Of a stretch of DNA of 64,000 bases, positions 22,291 through 32,118 are shown one piece after another (within the stretch, counting starts at the first letter, position 1; each line of letters opens with the position of its first letter). A program made the position numbers and the translations under genes. Location: NCBI GenBank assembly GCA_964030475.1, contig CAXIPT010000003.1, positions 6,516,511 through 6,580,510 of the forward strand. The letters run 5' to 3'. The notes under the pieces are model-generated. The model was not told the origin of the DNA and made no database searches. It saw only the letters and a program-made list of their open reading frames with translations. This DNA is from Tethya wilhelma (lineage: Eukaryota > Porifera > Demospongiae > Tethyida > Tethyidae).

Positions 22291-23767
22291 GGGCGAGCCG
22301 GAGCGAGCCCACCCTAGTGTGCTGAACGGCAATTTTGTCTGTTTGTCGTGTCGTTCGTTCTTCTAATTGTTCGCATGCCACATTACGTAGAATAAAAATT
22401 TAAACTTACGGTATGTTATGAGTGCCACCAAATTTCCATGAGGAGACGTCAATGTCTTTGGCTACAAAAGTTTTTGCTTGCATTGAAATGGATAGTTCTC
22501 ATGAAAGAAGGCTCCAACGTCGAAGAGAACTCTACAGGGAGCATATGGAGTGAGAAACGCCTGAGCAAAGAGAAGCCAGGCGCGCAAGACGACGAGAGAT
22601 ATATAACAGTTGTGAAGCAGGTATAGTTATTACCTAAGAAGGTAGATGAGGTTGTCAGATTCAGTATAATATTATTAAATCCACAGAAAGAGAAAGAAGA
22701 TCAAGAGAGAGAATGATAGAAGATTGAGAGAGACAGCCCCTCAGAGAGAACACAGGCTTGAGCGAGATAGCTCTCAGGCTAATATTATGATAGAAGATTG
22801 AGAGAGACAGCCTCTGAGAGAGAACACAGACGTGAGCAAGATAGGTCTCGGGCTTGTGCAAGGAGGTCTGATACAGCACCAGCATTATTTGGGCAACCAG
22901 CTGTGATCCAGAAGAGAAAAACTTTCACCAGACAATATCAGAAATTGCTTATCCTACTTGTGATACGTGTTTGGAATGTTTCACAAACCTGTCTGTGTCA
23001 GCTCGGCCCAATGGTCAGTCTGTCGAGTGTAGGAGGTGTTCCATGGACAAGAAGGTTCCAAAGTTATACTCATGGGACCCTGGCTTTGTGCCTCCACAAT
23101 TGCAGGTTAGCCTGTAGCTTAGCTCAATGTTGTAAGTGTTGAATGATATGTGCATATATTCTTATTCAGGAATTAACTCAAGTGGAAGAAATGCTGGTGT
23201 CTGCTGTCATGCCGATCATGTCCATCTACAGGCTACCTCAAGGCCAGTATGGTTACAGTGGACACGTCATTAACATCCCACAAGATGTGTCGTCATTTGC
23301 CACCAGTCTCCCAAGATTACCACCAGAAGTTGACATCCCGGTGGCTAGGAAAGAGAGAGAGACCAGACACATAAAGATTTTCGTGTGCATAGGAGGCGTG
23401 TAGAGCAAGCTTTGACCTGGTTGCTTGAGAACAATGTCTACTACCGGGCCAGTGGAATCGGATTGAACACACAGGCCTTATCTAAAACCTACCAGATGGT
23501 GACCTCTCTGACCTTGTATCTATCCAACCTCAAGAATCAGAGGTCACTCAAGCAGCACATGCCTCACAGGAAGATCCTTATGAAGCTCACCTGCCTACGT
23601 ATCCATAGCAATGCACAAATTTAATTCTCCATCACCACCAACACGTGTAACTTTACTACTACGCATGCGTCTAACATCATTTGATTGATGCATTTGTGCA
23701 TGCGCCAACATTAATTATCGTCGCGATCGCTCCGGCTCGCCCTTCAATGCACGGTGCATTCCCCTAG
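22291..23767 (+). mobile_element. Helitron-like element with degraded DUF6570-type coding region
   Basis: The left end GGGCGAGCCGGAGCGA is repeated inverted at 23727-23742, 25 bases before the right end. That end carries a 15-base palindrome (AATGCACGGTGCATT, 23746-23760) followed by CCCCTAG at 23761-23767. A subterminal inverted repeat plus a 3' hairpin and no obvious target-site duplication fits the Helitron2/Helentron type; the flanks are T and T. Inside, broken frames match the N-terminal part of Helitron proteins: RRLRETASEREHRREQ, CDTCLECF...CRRCSMDKKVPKLYS, then LTQVEEMLVSAVMPIMSIYR, GQYGYSGHVINIPQDV and LTWLLENNVYY. Rep and helicase domains are absent, so it cannot move by itself. A segment of about 75 bases within 22700-22850 is duplicated in tandem. 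Confidence 0.8.
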
Positions 23768-23834
23768 TAATTATTATAAGTCTGATGTACTGAGCTCTCA
23801 AGTATCATGTACCCTTTAGCTAGACATGAAGTTT

Positions 23835-24212
23835 TGTTGGATATAGAGTTCAATCAGTCCTTACAATTCTTATCTCAATATCAATGTTCATCTACCATTC
23901 TGTATCCATATCCTCACCATATCCAGAATGAGGAGGAGGAAGATGATAGTTCAGTTGATGTTTCATTGGCTCCAGAGTGTCCTTGATAGTATACAGTAAA
24001 TATTTCAGTTCACTGGATAATTTCTTGCTACTCATAGCAATCAAAGTGTTCATTTTTTGCTCAAGTCCAGCAATAGCCTCCCGTACTGTAGTATCAACAA
24101 TGTTCTTGATCTCGTGACATTCACACGTCTCAAGGTGAGTTGTAGCTCCCTCCCTTGGCAGGGAGAGCACCAACAAGGAGAGGATGGCTGCTACAACTAT
24201 CAGCTTCATCAT
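23835..24212 (-). pseudogene. Truncated fibrinogen-like gene copy
   Basis: Its first 100 codons closely match the gene at 19117-20235: the same signal peptide (SLLVLSLPREGATTHLETCE) and stalk, ending YHLPPPHSGYGEDMDTEW at a stop. The entire fibrinogen-like domain is missing. The bases just downstream (about 23835-23885) resemble the last codons of the full gene, so an internal deletion, not a 3' truncation, removed the domain. A short secreted stalk-only peptide of 106 residues could still be made, but a dead copy is more likely. Confidence 0.75.
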
Positions 24213-25165
24213 TGAATGGGATGAATTTAGGTTAATTTAATAATAATATTATTATTATTGTTGTGGAGGCAGATTGTGTTCTTTATATAGGCTCTTGGTT
24301 CACATGACATTGTGGCTTGCAGCATATGGTGGCACTGTTTACGAGAGACTTTTCTAGAGGCAAGGCTTCCTTTCACCACAGAGGCACTTCTAGTAAGCTG
24401 ATCCCGACCTCCAGAGATGCATGAAAAATTCAAATTTTAGTATCAATAATGATGCATGTATTGCCTCAAGATATCTGATTACACATTATGGTTAAAATGA
24501 TAGGTATTCACCACTCCAATTAATTTTAATCACGGGAGGCAAGCTGTCTGTCTCACTTACCCACCACTACCATCTCACAATTTTTGTGCTGATAATAATT
24601 ATATTGTGGATTCTGTTAAGTTTTGTGGCCTCAGATACAGCCCCCTATACCTTGTTGAAAGAATTGTGTTTGTGGTTTGCATTTGATTGTGTTATACATA
24701 ATAATATTGGAAAACTAAGGGTCGATCATGCAAAAGAATTATAATGTGGTGTATTTTAAAATTAATGGAGGGCTGGCTCGATCTGTGTAAAATGATCGAC
24801 GTATACGTACATGTGGTGCACATTAGCTAGATTGTTGACATATGAATACATACAGATTGGCACCCATATATGCATATACAGGCAACAATTAACCTTAACT
24901 TTTAAAATTCATGAAAAACATAATAATTATAATGGTTAATTTTTTTATTCCATGCATATAGTCACACTTTTAAAATTTACATGTATACATCCTATATCAG
25001 TATTACATGTAATGTAAACATTCAAACCAGCAAGTCATGTAAAAAATTATAATCGTCTAAATTTTTGAGGCATTAAAACTAATGTACATTATCATCCACT
25101 AGTCGATGGATCGATGTAGACAGTTTAAAAAGAATGAGTGCACAATACATGATTTCAATAGCGTG
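24213..25165. other. Spacer containing the left edge of a duplicated block
   Basis: No gene seen. From about 24814 (GTGGTGCACATTAGCTAGA) the sequence is a diverged copy of 31776 onward, including the CATCCTATATCAGTATTACA and TAATGTAAACATTCAAACCA words. Confidence 0.6.
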
Positions 25166-26370
25166 TCAATTTTCATCTGTTTCCATTGTTGTCTTAGTGG
25201 TGGAGGTTCTCTGATGGTCTCCATTGGAGGTGGACACTGAGGAGAAGGTGTCATTCTCATCCCCCGTCACCAGGACTCCACTGTCACCATCTGATCCATG
25301 CCTTCTTTCACCGTTGACTGGCTGCAGCTCAAGATCTGTGCACCCATCCTGCATGTGCTGTATATAGAACAATACCAGAATTATAATCCTTAATTACAGA
25401 TGGATCCTTATCATGGAGCATATATCATTAGGTATGCTTATATAATTATAGNATGATTTCAATAGCGTGTCAATTTTCATCTGTTTCCATTGTTGTCTTG
25501 GTGGTGGAGGTTCTCTGATGGTCTCCGTTGGAGGTGGACACTGAGGAGAAGGTGTCATTCTCATCCCCCGTCACCAGGACTCCACTGTCACCATCTGATC
25601 CATGCCTCCTTTCACCGTTGACTGGCTGCAGCTCAAGATCTGTGCACCCATCCTGCATGTGCTGAATATAGAACAATACCAGAATTAATTACCATATAAA
25701 TTATAATAGGTGGAGACAATTCTAAATGATTATGCTTAACTTTAAAATTCTTGTATAACCCTTAATTATAGATGGATCACTAATGCCTTATCATGGAGCA
25801 TATATCATTAGCTAGTTATCCTGGGAAACTGCAAATAAACAATCTAGCTCAATGTACATCTGGGAGTCAAGTTGGTGAAGTTTGTGAGCTGTACATCATT
25901 GTCATCACTGAGCGGTGACTCTCTGGAATCCAGCTCATCAATGGCTTCCAACTTGGATGTACATGTGCACATATAATGTGACTCTGTTTCTGTAATGAGA
26001 TCGAAGTAATATTGATCCATATTTATAATATACAGATATATACTGTCAATTAACTAGCATGCAGATTTGATGACTCTTTACTTAATGTACTCAAACATAG
26101 TATAGATATAGTTCCTTCGAGGTGATTTATGATTTAAACTCAATACAACATCTACAAGTGTTACTCTACCTTGGGTATGAAGAGGAGAAGCATGCAGACA
26201 AGACACACAGGCAGTGATGATCATGAACACAGCCAGGGCATAGGCTGCATCAATGAAGAACCAGTCAGCCAGGACGAGACTGAGTGGTGCTCCGATGCCC
26301 ACCAGGATGACCACAATGTACATGGTGATGCTCACAAAACGAGTCATTGATGTACTCTCATATCCTATCT
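25166..26370 (-). pseudogene. 3' remnant of a GABA-B-like receptor gene (duplication copy 1)
   Basis: Two successive copies of the last coding exon (25166-25357 and 25470-25661, product ending MQDGCTDLELQPVNGERRHG...TTMETDEN) are separated by an n at 25452. They differ at a few bases, so they look like two haplotypes joined end to end. Upstream follow half of the preceding exon (about 25860-25960, 5' half deleted) and part of the TM5-7 exon (26168-26347, MTRFVSITMYIVVILVGIG). Homology to 32119-33290 then stops. The ligand domain and TM1-4 are absent. The fragment is what remains where the tandem duplication breakpoint cut the gene. Confidence 0.8.
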
Positions 26371-27038
26371 TTCATTCAGTATTGACACCACTCCACTCCA
26401 CAAAGCTGCTAACTTTCCGAAGTGTAGCATATAGCCATTCTTGCTTCGTTTCATGAGACATAGTAGATAATATTATGTCGATCACACAATGTGACATGCT
26501 TATGTAAAGGGCTGGCATGGCTATGCCAGACTACCTTAGTGTTACAAATTTTTGCCGGTAATAATGACAACAAAATAGCAAATTTAATACCAGTAAAATA
26601 CATAGAATCTATAAAATTCGCGAAAAATGTACCTGCATATAATTGTGACATTAAGCCTTGAAGGTATGTCATATCTACATGTACTGTTCTGAATTTAACA
26701 TTTGTTGTTTTGGCTGTGTATCTGTACGTCTTCCTCTTGCAGTGTTGAGTCAGGCCATGGAGATGAGTGTATGATGGAGATACTGTTCCCCATTTAATTG
26801 TTCCTCTCATGCTCCAAACCTCAACTGGCTGCTGACACTGTCACATGTTGTGTAAGAACTACCAGCCTTCAGCTTGTTGTCATGTATAAGTAGCAAAACA
26901 GTTATTTAGGTCAAGAAACTTGTATGTGTGTATGTATGCATTGACACAAACGTACTATGGTTGTATAGAAATATGTTTTGTTTTTATGTCTGCTGAGAAC
27001 TTGGCCTAGTCTTTGTTATCTGGTGGATGCACATAATT
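26371..27038. other. Spacer left of the duplication junction
   Basis: No gene recognised. On the plus strand CTTCCTCTTGCAG near 26733-26745 is a good acceptor-like string followed by a short open stretch (VESGHGDECMMEILFP), possibly a remnant of an upstream exon of the plus-strand split gene (weak inference). Confidence 0.35.
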
Positions 27039-28127
27039 GGGGCGAGCCTGAGCGAGCCCCACATTTGTGAGTAGGTCGGCTTAGCCTCGTCCCCAGGCCT
27101 GGGGACGAGGCTAAGGTCGGCTCTTCTGTTTTTTTCGTCGTCGTCGTCGTCGTCGTATGCTCGGACTTTGATCTTCAGCTTAGCCTATGTGCACGTGGTC
27201 ATCCACGTGGCAGCGCTGATTGAGTACGAGTGTTTGCCAGAGTGTTTGCTATGCTGAAAGCAGACTGAGAGTGAAATGATCTACTGCTATATAGCTGCTA
27301 CTCAGCGTTTTGTAAGTTTTATTTATGCTCTCAACCTGTGGATATATGAATATAGTCATAGTAGAGACGTTTGCTTCATCATAGATAATATACGCGAATA
27401 TGGATTGGCAACCTAATGTAATTTTTTCGCCAAGCCATCAACCTGTGGATATATGAATATAGTCATAGTAGAGACGTTTGCTTCATCATAGATAATATAC
27501 GCGAATATGGATTGGCATAATATTAATATTAATATTTCGTTCGCGTATATTATCTATGGCTTCATTCAGTGGAGCGCTATGAATATTGCCAATGACTGAG
27601 CATCAGTTAGCCTCAGTAGCTATTAACTTTGAAAGTATCAGTATGTTTAATGGCAAGATATGCCTGGCAGCCAGTTTACATGCAAATTAGTAGCAGCATA
27701 GACTCTACCACTGATAAATTAATCAGAAAACTCACACACTCTGAAGGTTGTATGAACCGAGGTATGAACCGTTTTATATGTACCACTGCATGGTTGCTCA
27801 GTCATGAAAACACACGGGTTACAGGTCTGGAGTCATCATGTTACCAGAGAGGCTATGACGTAGGATCAACTCTATAGCACTTGCTCTGTCCATACCAATG
27901 TTGAACAAAGAAAAAGATACATATCTCAGGCTATGCACCCCGTGCTTAAAAACAAACACTAAGCATTATGGTGGGGGTGGCTTAGATGTATAACTGTTGT
28001 GCAAACTCCAATGCTGTTGACAGATACCATGCATGCAGTATTATATAAGACACATGAAATACGTACTGTATTTATAAGTCATAATGTCGCTCAGGCTCGC
28101 CCCTATCAATGTCATGCATTTTCCTAG
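27039..28127. mobile_element. Helitron-like element without coding region
   Basis: The left end GGGGCGAGCCTGAGCGA is repeated inverted at about 28087-28103, followed by a short AATG...CATT hairpin and CCTAG ending at 28127, flanked by T on both sides. This is the same layout as 22291-23767, with related end sequences. The interior holds a (GTC)n run at 27136-27158, a direct repeat of about 80 bases (27330-27412 and 27440-27517) and an inverted repeat around CGCGTATATTATCTATG. No transposase-like frame is present. Confidence 0.72.
27081..27114. mobile_element. Perfect 34-bp palindrome with 7-bp target duplication
   Basis: TTAGCCTCGTCCCCAGG is followed directly by its exact inverse. GGTCGGC flanks it on both sides (27074-27080 and 27115-27121), as expected for an insertion with a 7-bp target duplication. 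It lies inside the Helitron-like element, so it is younger. A related hairpin is at 33653-33692. Confidence 0.7.
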
Positions 28128-28172
28128 TATTATAGTATTTTCTCCCCTGTTTGTCTTCTTCATCTTATCCAG

Positions 28173-29045
28173 GTCTCCCAGGGTCAGAGGATGGGCATGT
28201 AGAGAGAGAGCATGATCAAGAAGAAGAGGCAGCAGGTGGGACGGATTCTAAGGCTTCACCACCCTCACACAGGCACTCCACCAGGACAGAGCAGTAGTGT
28301 CAAGGAACAGCACTAAGCTCCTGATTTTTGTCAGAGTGGTCACTCACTGTCAGCCCCTCTTGGAAATTGAAGATAAAGAGTACCAGGTAACAACTGCATT
28401 CGATTATCCACTGCTATGACTGTGTTAGAAGTAGCCTCATTCCTATTTCCCACTGCTGTACTTTTTTGCCATCTATACCTACAACAAATACTATATGTGG
28501 ATAGGGCCTGGGATCAGGTGTTTCCACATTAGTTTGTCATTAATTTTATAGAAATATTATTCTTTATGCCTAGCTCTCATAATTTACAAGACTCTGATGA
28601 AGATGACAGCTGTTACTAATGCAGAAAGTGAATTGATTACTAATCAATAATTATTTAAGTAACCTCTCAATCATCTAAAGCATGTAGTATGGAATAATGG
28701 CAATGCTTGTTCCACAAAGCATTATGTGTTCCTAGTATGCTGTGAAATACAAGCATATTCACGTTCATGTGCATCATTTGTTCTGTTGCAGCTGGACAAT
28801 CTGAGGTAACACTGGAGACCTCAACTATTATATAAATTTTGGGAAATGCTTTTTATGTGCATTGTCTCACTACTGATGCACTCCAATCATCAAGGATTAG
28901 ACTGTCCTGTGTTACCCTATTAGTTAGTCCTGTGGTCATATTGGATATGTTTTATTACCTTGGTATATATATTAGGTGTGTCTATGTGTGTGGGCTCCAC
29001 CCCTTCATTAACTGACCACACCCCCTCTCAGCTGCTCACAGCCTG
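28173..29045 (+). pseudogene. Decayed second copy of exons of the plus-strand split gene
   Basis: Fragments match the split gene in order. About 28350-28386 matches the exon ending at 79, with donor CCAG/GTAAC. 28591-28631 matches the last 40 bases of exon 502-755, with the donor changed from GTAAGT to GTGAAT. 28792-28830 is the start of exon 8858, with about 170 bases deleted. 28976-29042 is the first third of exon 9179. No reading frame survives. At the left edge, 28173-28297 after an acceptor (CTTATCCAG) is open (LPGSEDGHVEREHDQEEEAA) and may be a further upstream exon that lies outside the window in copy 1. Confidence 0.72.
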
Positions 29046-29426
29046 TATGACAGATAATAATCCTCATGATTATTATTAGCCATGTTTGACTTACAAATTC
29101 CCCTCAAGCCTGCAGATATACAAATAACTTCACCTTAATTTGTATCTAATGTTAATTTAATCATTATAGTGTTTCAAGTTTTCTTGTCGCAGTCATCATG
29201 ATGATAGAAACTCTATTATTAATGTCATTCAAAAGAGTCCCAATCTAGGTGTTATTTATTTTTATTAATTGACCCATGGATGTAGTGAAAAACAAAAGAA
29301 CAATACATAATACCTAGTTGTTGTACCAGTTAATGTTCTGTAGGGATGTAAAGTTCAACATACTGTACTAGCACACTACCATAAGACCTATAAACACAAA
29401 AATATTTAACTGTCACGCCTTATAAT

Positions 29427-31223
29427 TCATACTGTCCCAACTGGTAGTAACAATGGCTCATATTCTGAGGAGTACTCCAATCGATGAGGAACAACAGGCT
29501 GTTGGCCTAGAACTCTGTTCTTAGCAACTTGTACAAGGGCTTGAGTGCAGTTGAAAGATGCCACAATGAGAGCCAACTTAAATACAATGAGACAAAGAAA
29601 GAGAAGTAGTGGAAGAGTTGCAATCGCATAAAGTAGAATGAGTGAACCTATGGAACTCGATATTGTTTGATTTAGAAAAAAATAACTACAGTAAGAAATA
29701 CAGAATGTTATAATGCTAAAACAAACAGTATCAGACAAATTGTAGAAGGCCTTCTTGTACGGCTTTAAGTATGCACAAATTATAGTTATTGCTCCATTTA
29801 CTACCAGCAATATTGTAAACATTTGAGTGTAGATGATACCAACATAATAAAAAATCACCAAAAATAGAATTCGATACATAAAATAAACACCAGCATACCA
29901 ACGACAGTCAGGTGTTCCATCAATACCATCCTTGTAATGGATTTGAAAGACCTTAGCCAACTCAGAGAACAATCTCACATTGATTCTACATGTTTCAAGA
30001 CATCTTTGAAAGAGTTTATTTTGATATAATAAGATGTACACCAAAGGAAGGAGATTAAACAGCAACAGGAACACAATGGCAAGTATGGCATATGGTATGT
30101 GATGTTTACTGAGAAATAACCTTGATGGTACAAAATCTACCACATATGTCTTATCTCCACAGCCATTGTAGAGGGAGATAGGTCTCAGTAAACCATTTGA
30201 AATGTAGAACAGCTTACAATAAGAAAGAACAATGAATGTTGCCAGCACATTGACTACAGATCCTTTGATGTCCAACCCTCTTCTAAACCTCACGAAACAT
30301 GGATGAAATGGTCTCCACAAAGTAACCAGCACCTTGCACCCTCTGTCATGCCACTCAATGCAATAGTAAACGACAGCTGTCACTACAAGAGGGTACAGTG
30401 CAACCAAATAGTCAAGTGCTACAACTTGAAGCATGTTCATTTTGGAACTGATGCAGAATGAAGGAATCACATCACGAAAGAAATCAAGATTCCAGAAACC
30501 ATATATTGACAGGACAGCAGTTGTGAAAGGATTCAACTTCTGAACACTGAACAGTACACCAGTTGATGTGTATTTTAGATTCACACATAACTGACAAAGC
30601 ATTATAGCCATGCTCATGATGGGTGAATTGGCATCAATACGACAAATTATGACTATAATGCAAAAGAAGGTGGTTGGACCAAATGCTGCTGTAATGTATA
30701 CAAGCCATCCATATCCACTGTTAAAGCATTCTACACATTCTCTCTTGAAAAGAACTGATGGTCCCAATCCTGGCTTACACTGGCTGCACAACAGACCAGT
30801 CCTGTTGAAATCGTCACACATTGTGTGTAACTGGTACGCAGTGATATTGGGTGGGAGAGTGACCTGTAGCTGAAGAGAACCACTGCTGTTGTCTCTCCAG
30901 TTATTGTATGGACACAATCCACCATAGACAGTGTGACTTGAATTATCATAGGTTAGACAAAAACCCCGGTAAAGTTTTGTTTCATATGTGCTTCTGTCAC
31001 ATTGTACTTTACCTTGAACTGTGTTTCCACACTGGCACGATGTGTTGCTACTTTTGCCTGGTTTAAACCACAGTGGACATTGGCCCATCATTTCATCAGT
31101 GGCTATGGCACAAGAGTTGGATGTCACTTTGTCAGCATTAACATTTACTTGCTGTTCTATACTGAAACATGATATTGATACTAGTATAAATAAAATAGTG
31201 TATTCTCTTAACAGCAGCATCAT
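29427..31223 (-). CDS. Intronless 598-residue Cys-rich multi-pass membrane protein (duplicate)
   Basis: Intact and nearly identical over its full length to 10680-12476, with a few tens of residue differences, most of them conservative. It has the same signal peptide, Cys-rich module (FNRTGLLCSQCKPGLGPSV), membrane helices, LVTLWRPFHPCFVRFRRGLD loop and EYEPLLLPVGTV tail. Identity extends into the 3' flank, but upstream it ends about 20 bases before the ATG (near 31243), so the two copies have different promoters. Keeping an open frame while the neighbouring duplicated exons decayed suggests selection on this copy, or recent gene conversion. Confidence 0.85.
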   Translation of the reverse strand: MMLLLREYTILFILVSISCFSIEQQVNVNADKVTSNSCAIATDEMMGQCPLWFKPGKSSNTSCQCGNTVQGKVQCDRSTYETKLYRGFCLTYDNSSHTVYGGLCPYNNWRDNSSGSLQLQVTLPPNITAYQLHTMCDDFNRTGLLCSQCKPGLGPSVLFKRECVECFNSGYGWLVYITAAFGPTTFFCIIVIICRIDANSPIMSMAIMLCQLCVNLKYTSTGVLFSVQKLNPFTTAVLSIYGFWNLDFFRDVIPSFCISSKMNMLQVVALDYLVALYPLVVTAVVYYCIEWHDRGCKVLVTLWRPFHPCFVRFRRGLDIKGSVVNVLATFIVLSYCKLFYISNGLLRPISLYNGCGDKTYVVDFVPSRLFLSKHHIPYAILAIVFLLLFNLLPLVYILLYQNKLFQRCLETCRINVRLFSELAKVFQIHYKDGIDGTPDCRWYAGVYFMYRILFLVIFYYVGIIYTQMFTILLVVNGAITIICAYLKPYKKAFYNLSDTVCFSIITFCISYCSYFFLNQTISSSIGSLILLYAIATLPLLLFLCLIVFKLALIVASFNCTQALVQVAKNRVLGQQPVVPHRLEYSSEYEPLLLPVGTV

Positions 31224-31242
31224 AGCTTTAGTATCAAGTCAC

Positions 31243-31443
31243 TTTCTGTTGCAGAGAATTTATGCACAGCAGTTTATCAAACTTAAAGTTAGTTAGTGAG
31301 ATTAATGATAGTTTAGTAGCTACTGCAGACAATACTATAAGACTTTTAGCAAAACAAAACAGAGCTAGATCACAACTTACGACACACAGATTATACTCAC
31401 AGAACACAAATGAACAAGCACAGCTTAAATACTTAGCACAAAG
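31243..31443 (+). other. Exon-like open segment of unknown origin
   Basis: TTTCTGTTGCAG (acceptor, ending 31254) and CAAAG/GTAAGC (donor at 31443/31444) enclose an open frame (MHSSLSNLKLVSEINDSLVA...) rich in Asn, Gln, Leu and Thr, predicted helical. It is absent from the corresponding site in copy 1 (12497). I do not recognise it. It could be an exon of an unseen plus-strand transcript or a piece of an inserted element. Confidence 0.35.
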
Positions 31444-31775
31444 GTAAGCTTCTAGAATATTCTATTACAACAAGAAAAACAGTATATATTACCAGTAAAA
31501 TTGTTATTGACTGCACACCTAAATGCATACACAAAGTTCCAACAATTTACAACAAAATACACACAATTAGTCCTAACACATAGCACTGAGCTGCATACCA
31601 TTCTGTACAAGTGCATCATTGACATTATTTCAATATTAAACTCCTCATGTATATCATACGCACTGTAGTACATATAGTAGTAATGGGTCGACTGTCCCAT
31701 TGACACAATTTAAAGGATCGAGCCAAATGAACAGTTGTTGCGGAGCTAGGGCTGCATGCATCCATGGATCTAGAT
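31444..31775. other. Spacer, no gene seen
   Basis: AT-rich sequence between the exon-like segment and the start of homology to 24814. Nothing recognisable. Confidence 0.45.
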
Positions 31776-32118
31776 CTGTGTGGTGCACATTAGCTAGACT
31801 GTTGATGTAAGAATACATGCTAGGCAGATTGGCAATTTGGCATCCATATGGAGTATGCATAAGCAGTAAAATTCAAACTACATAATAGTAACTGTTAATA
31901 CATTTTTTCATAGTCACACTTTTAAAATAACATGTATACATCCTATATCAGTATTACATGTAATGTAAACATTCAAACCAGCAAGTCATGTAAAAATTAT
32001 AATCATCTATAATTTCTGAGGCATTAAAACTCTAATGTATATTATCATCCACTAGTTGATGGATCGATGTAGACAGTTTAAAAAGAATGAGTGCACAATA
32101 CATGATTTCAATAGCGTG

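Noticed and set aside
27136..27158. GTC/CGT triplet run as a possible CRISPR or regulatory repeat
   Set aside because: Simple trinucleotide microsatellite within a Helitron-like element; no spacer-repeat structure anywhere in the window.
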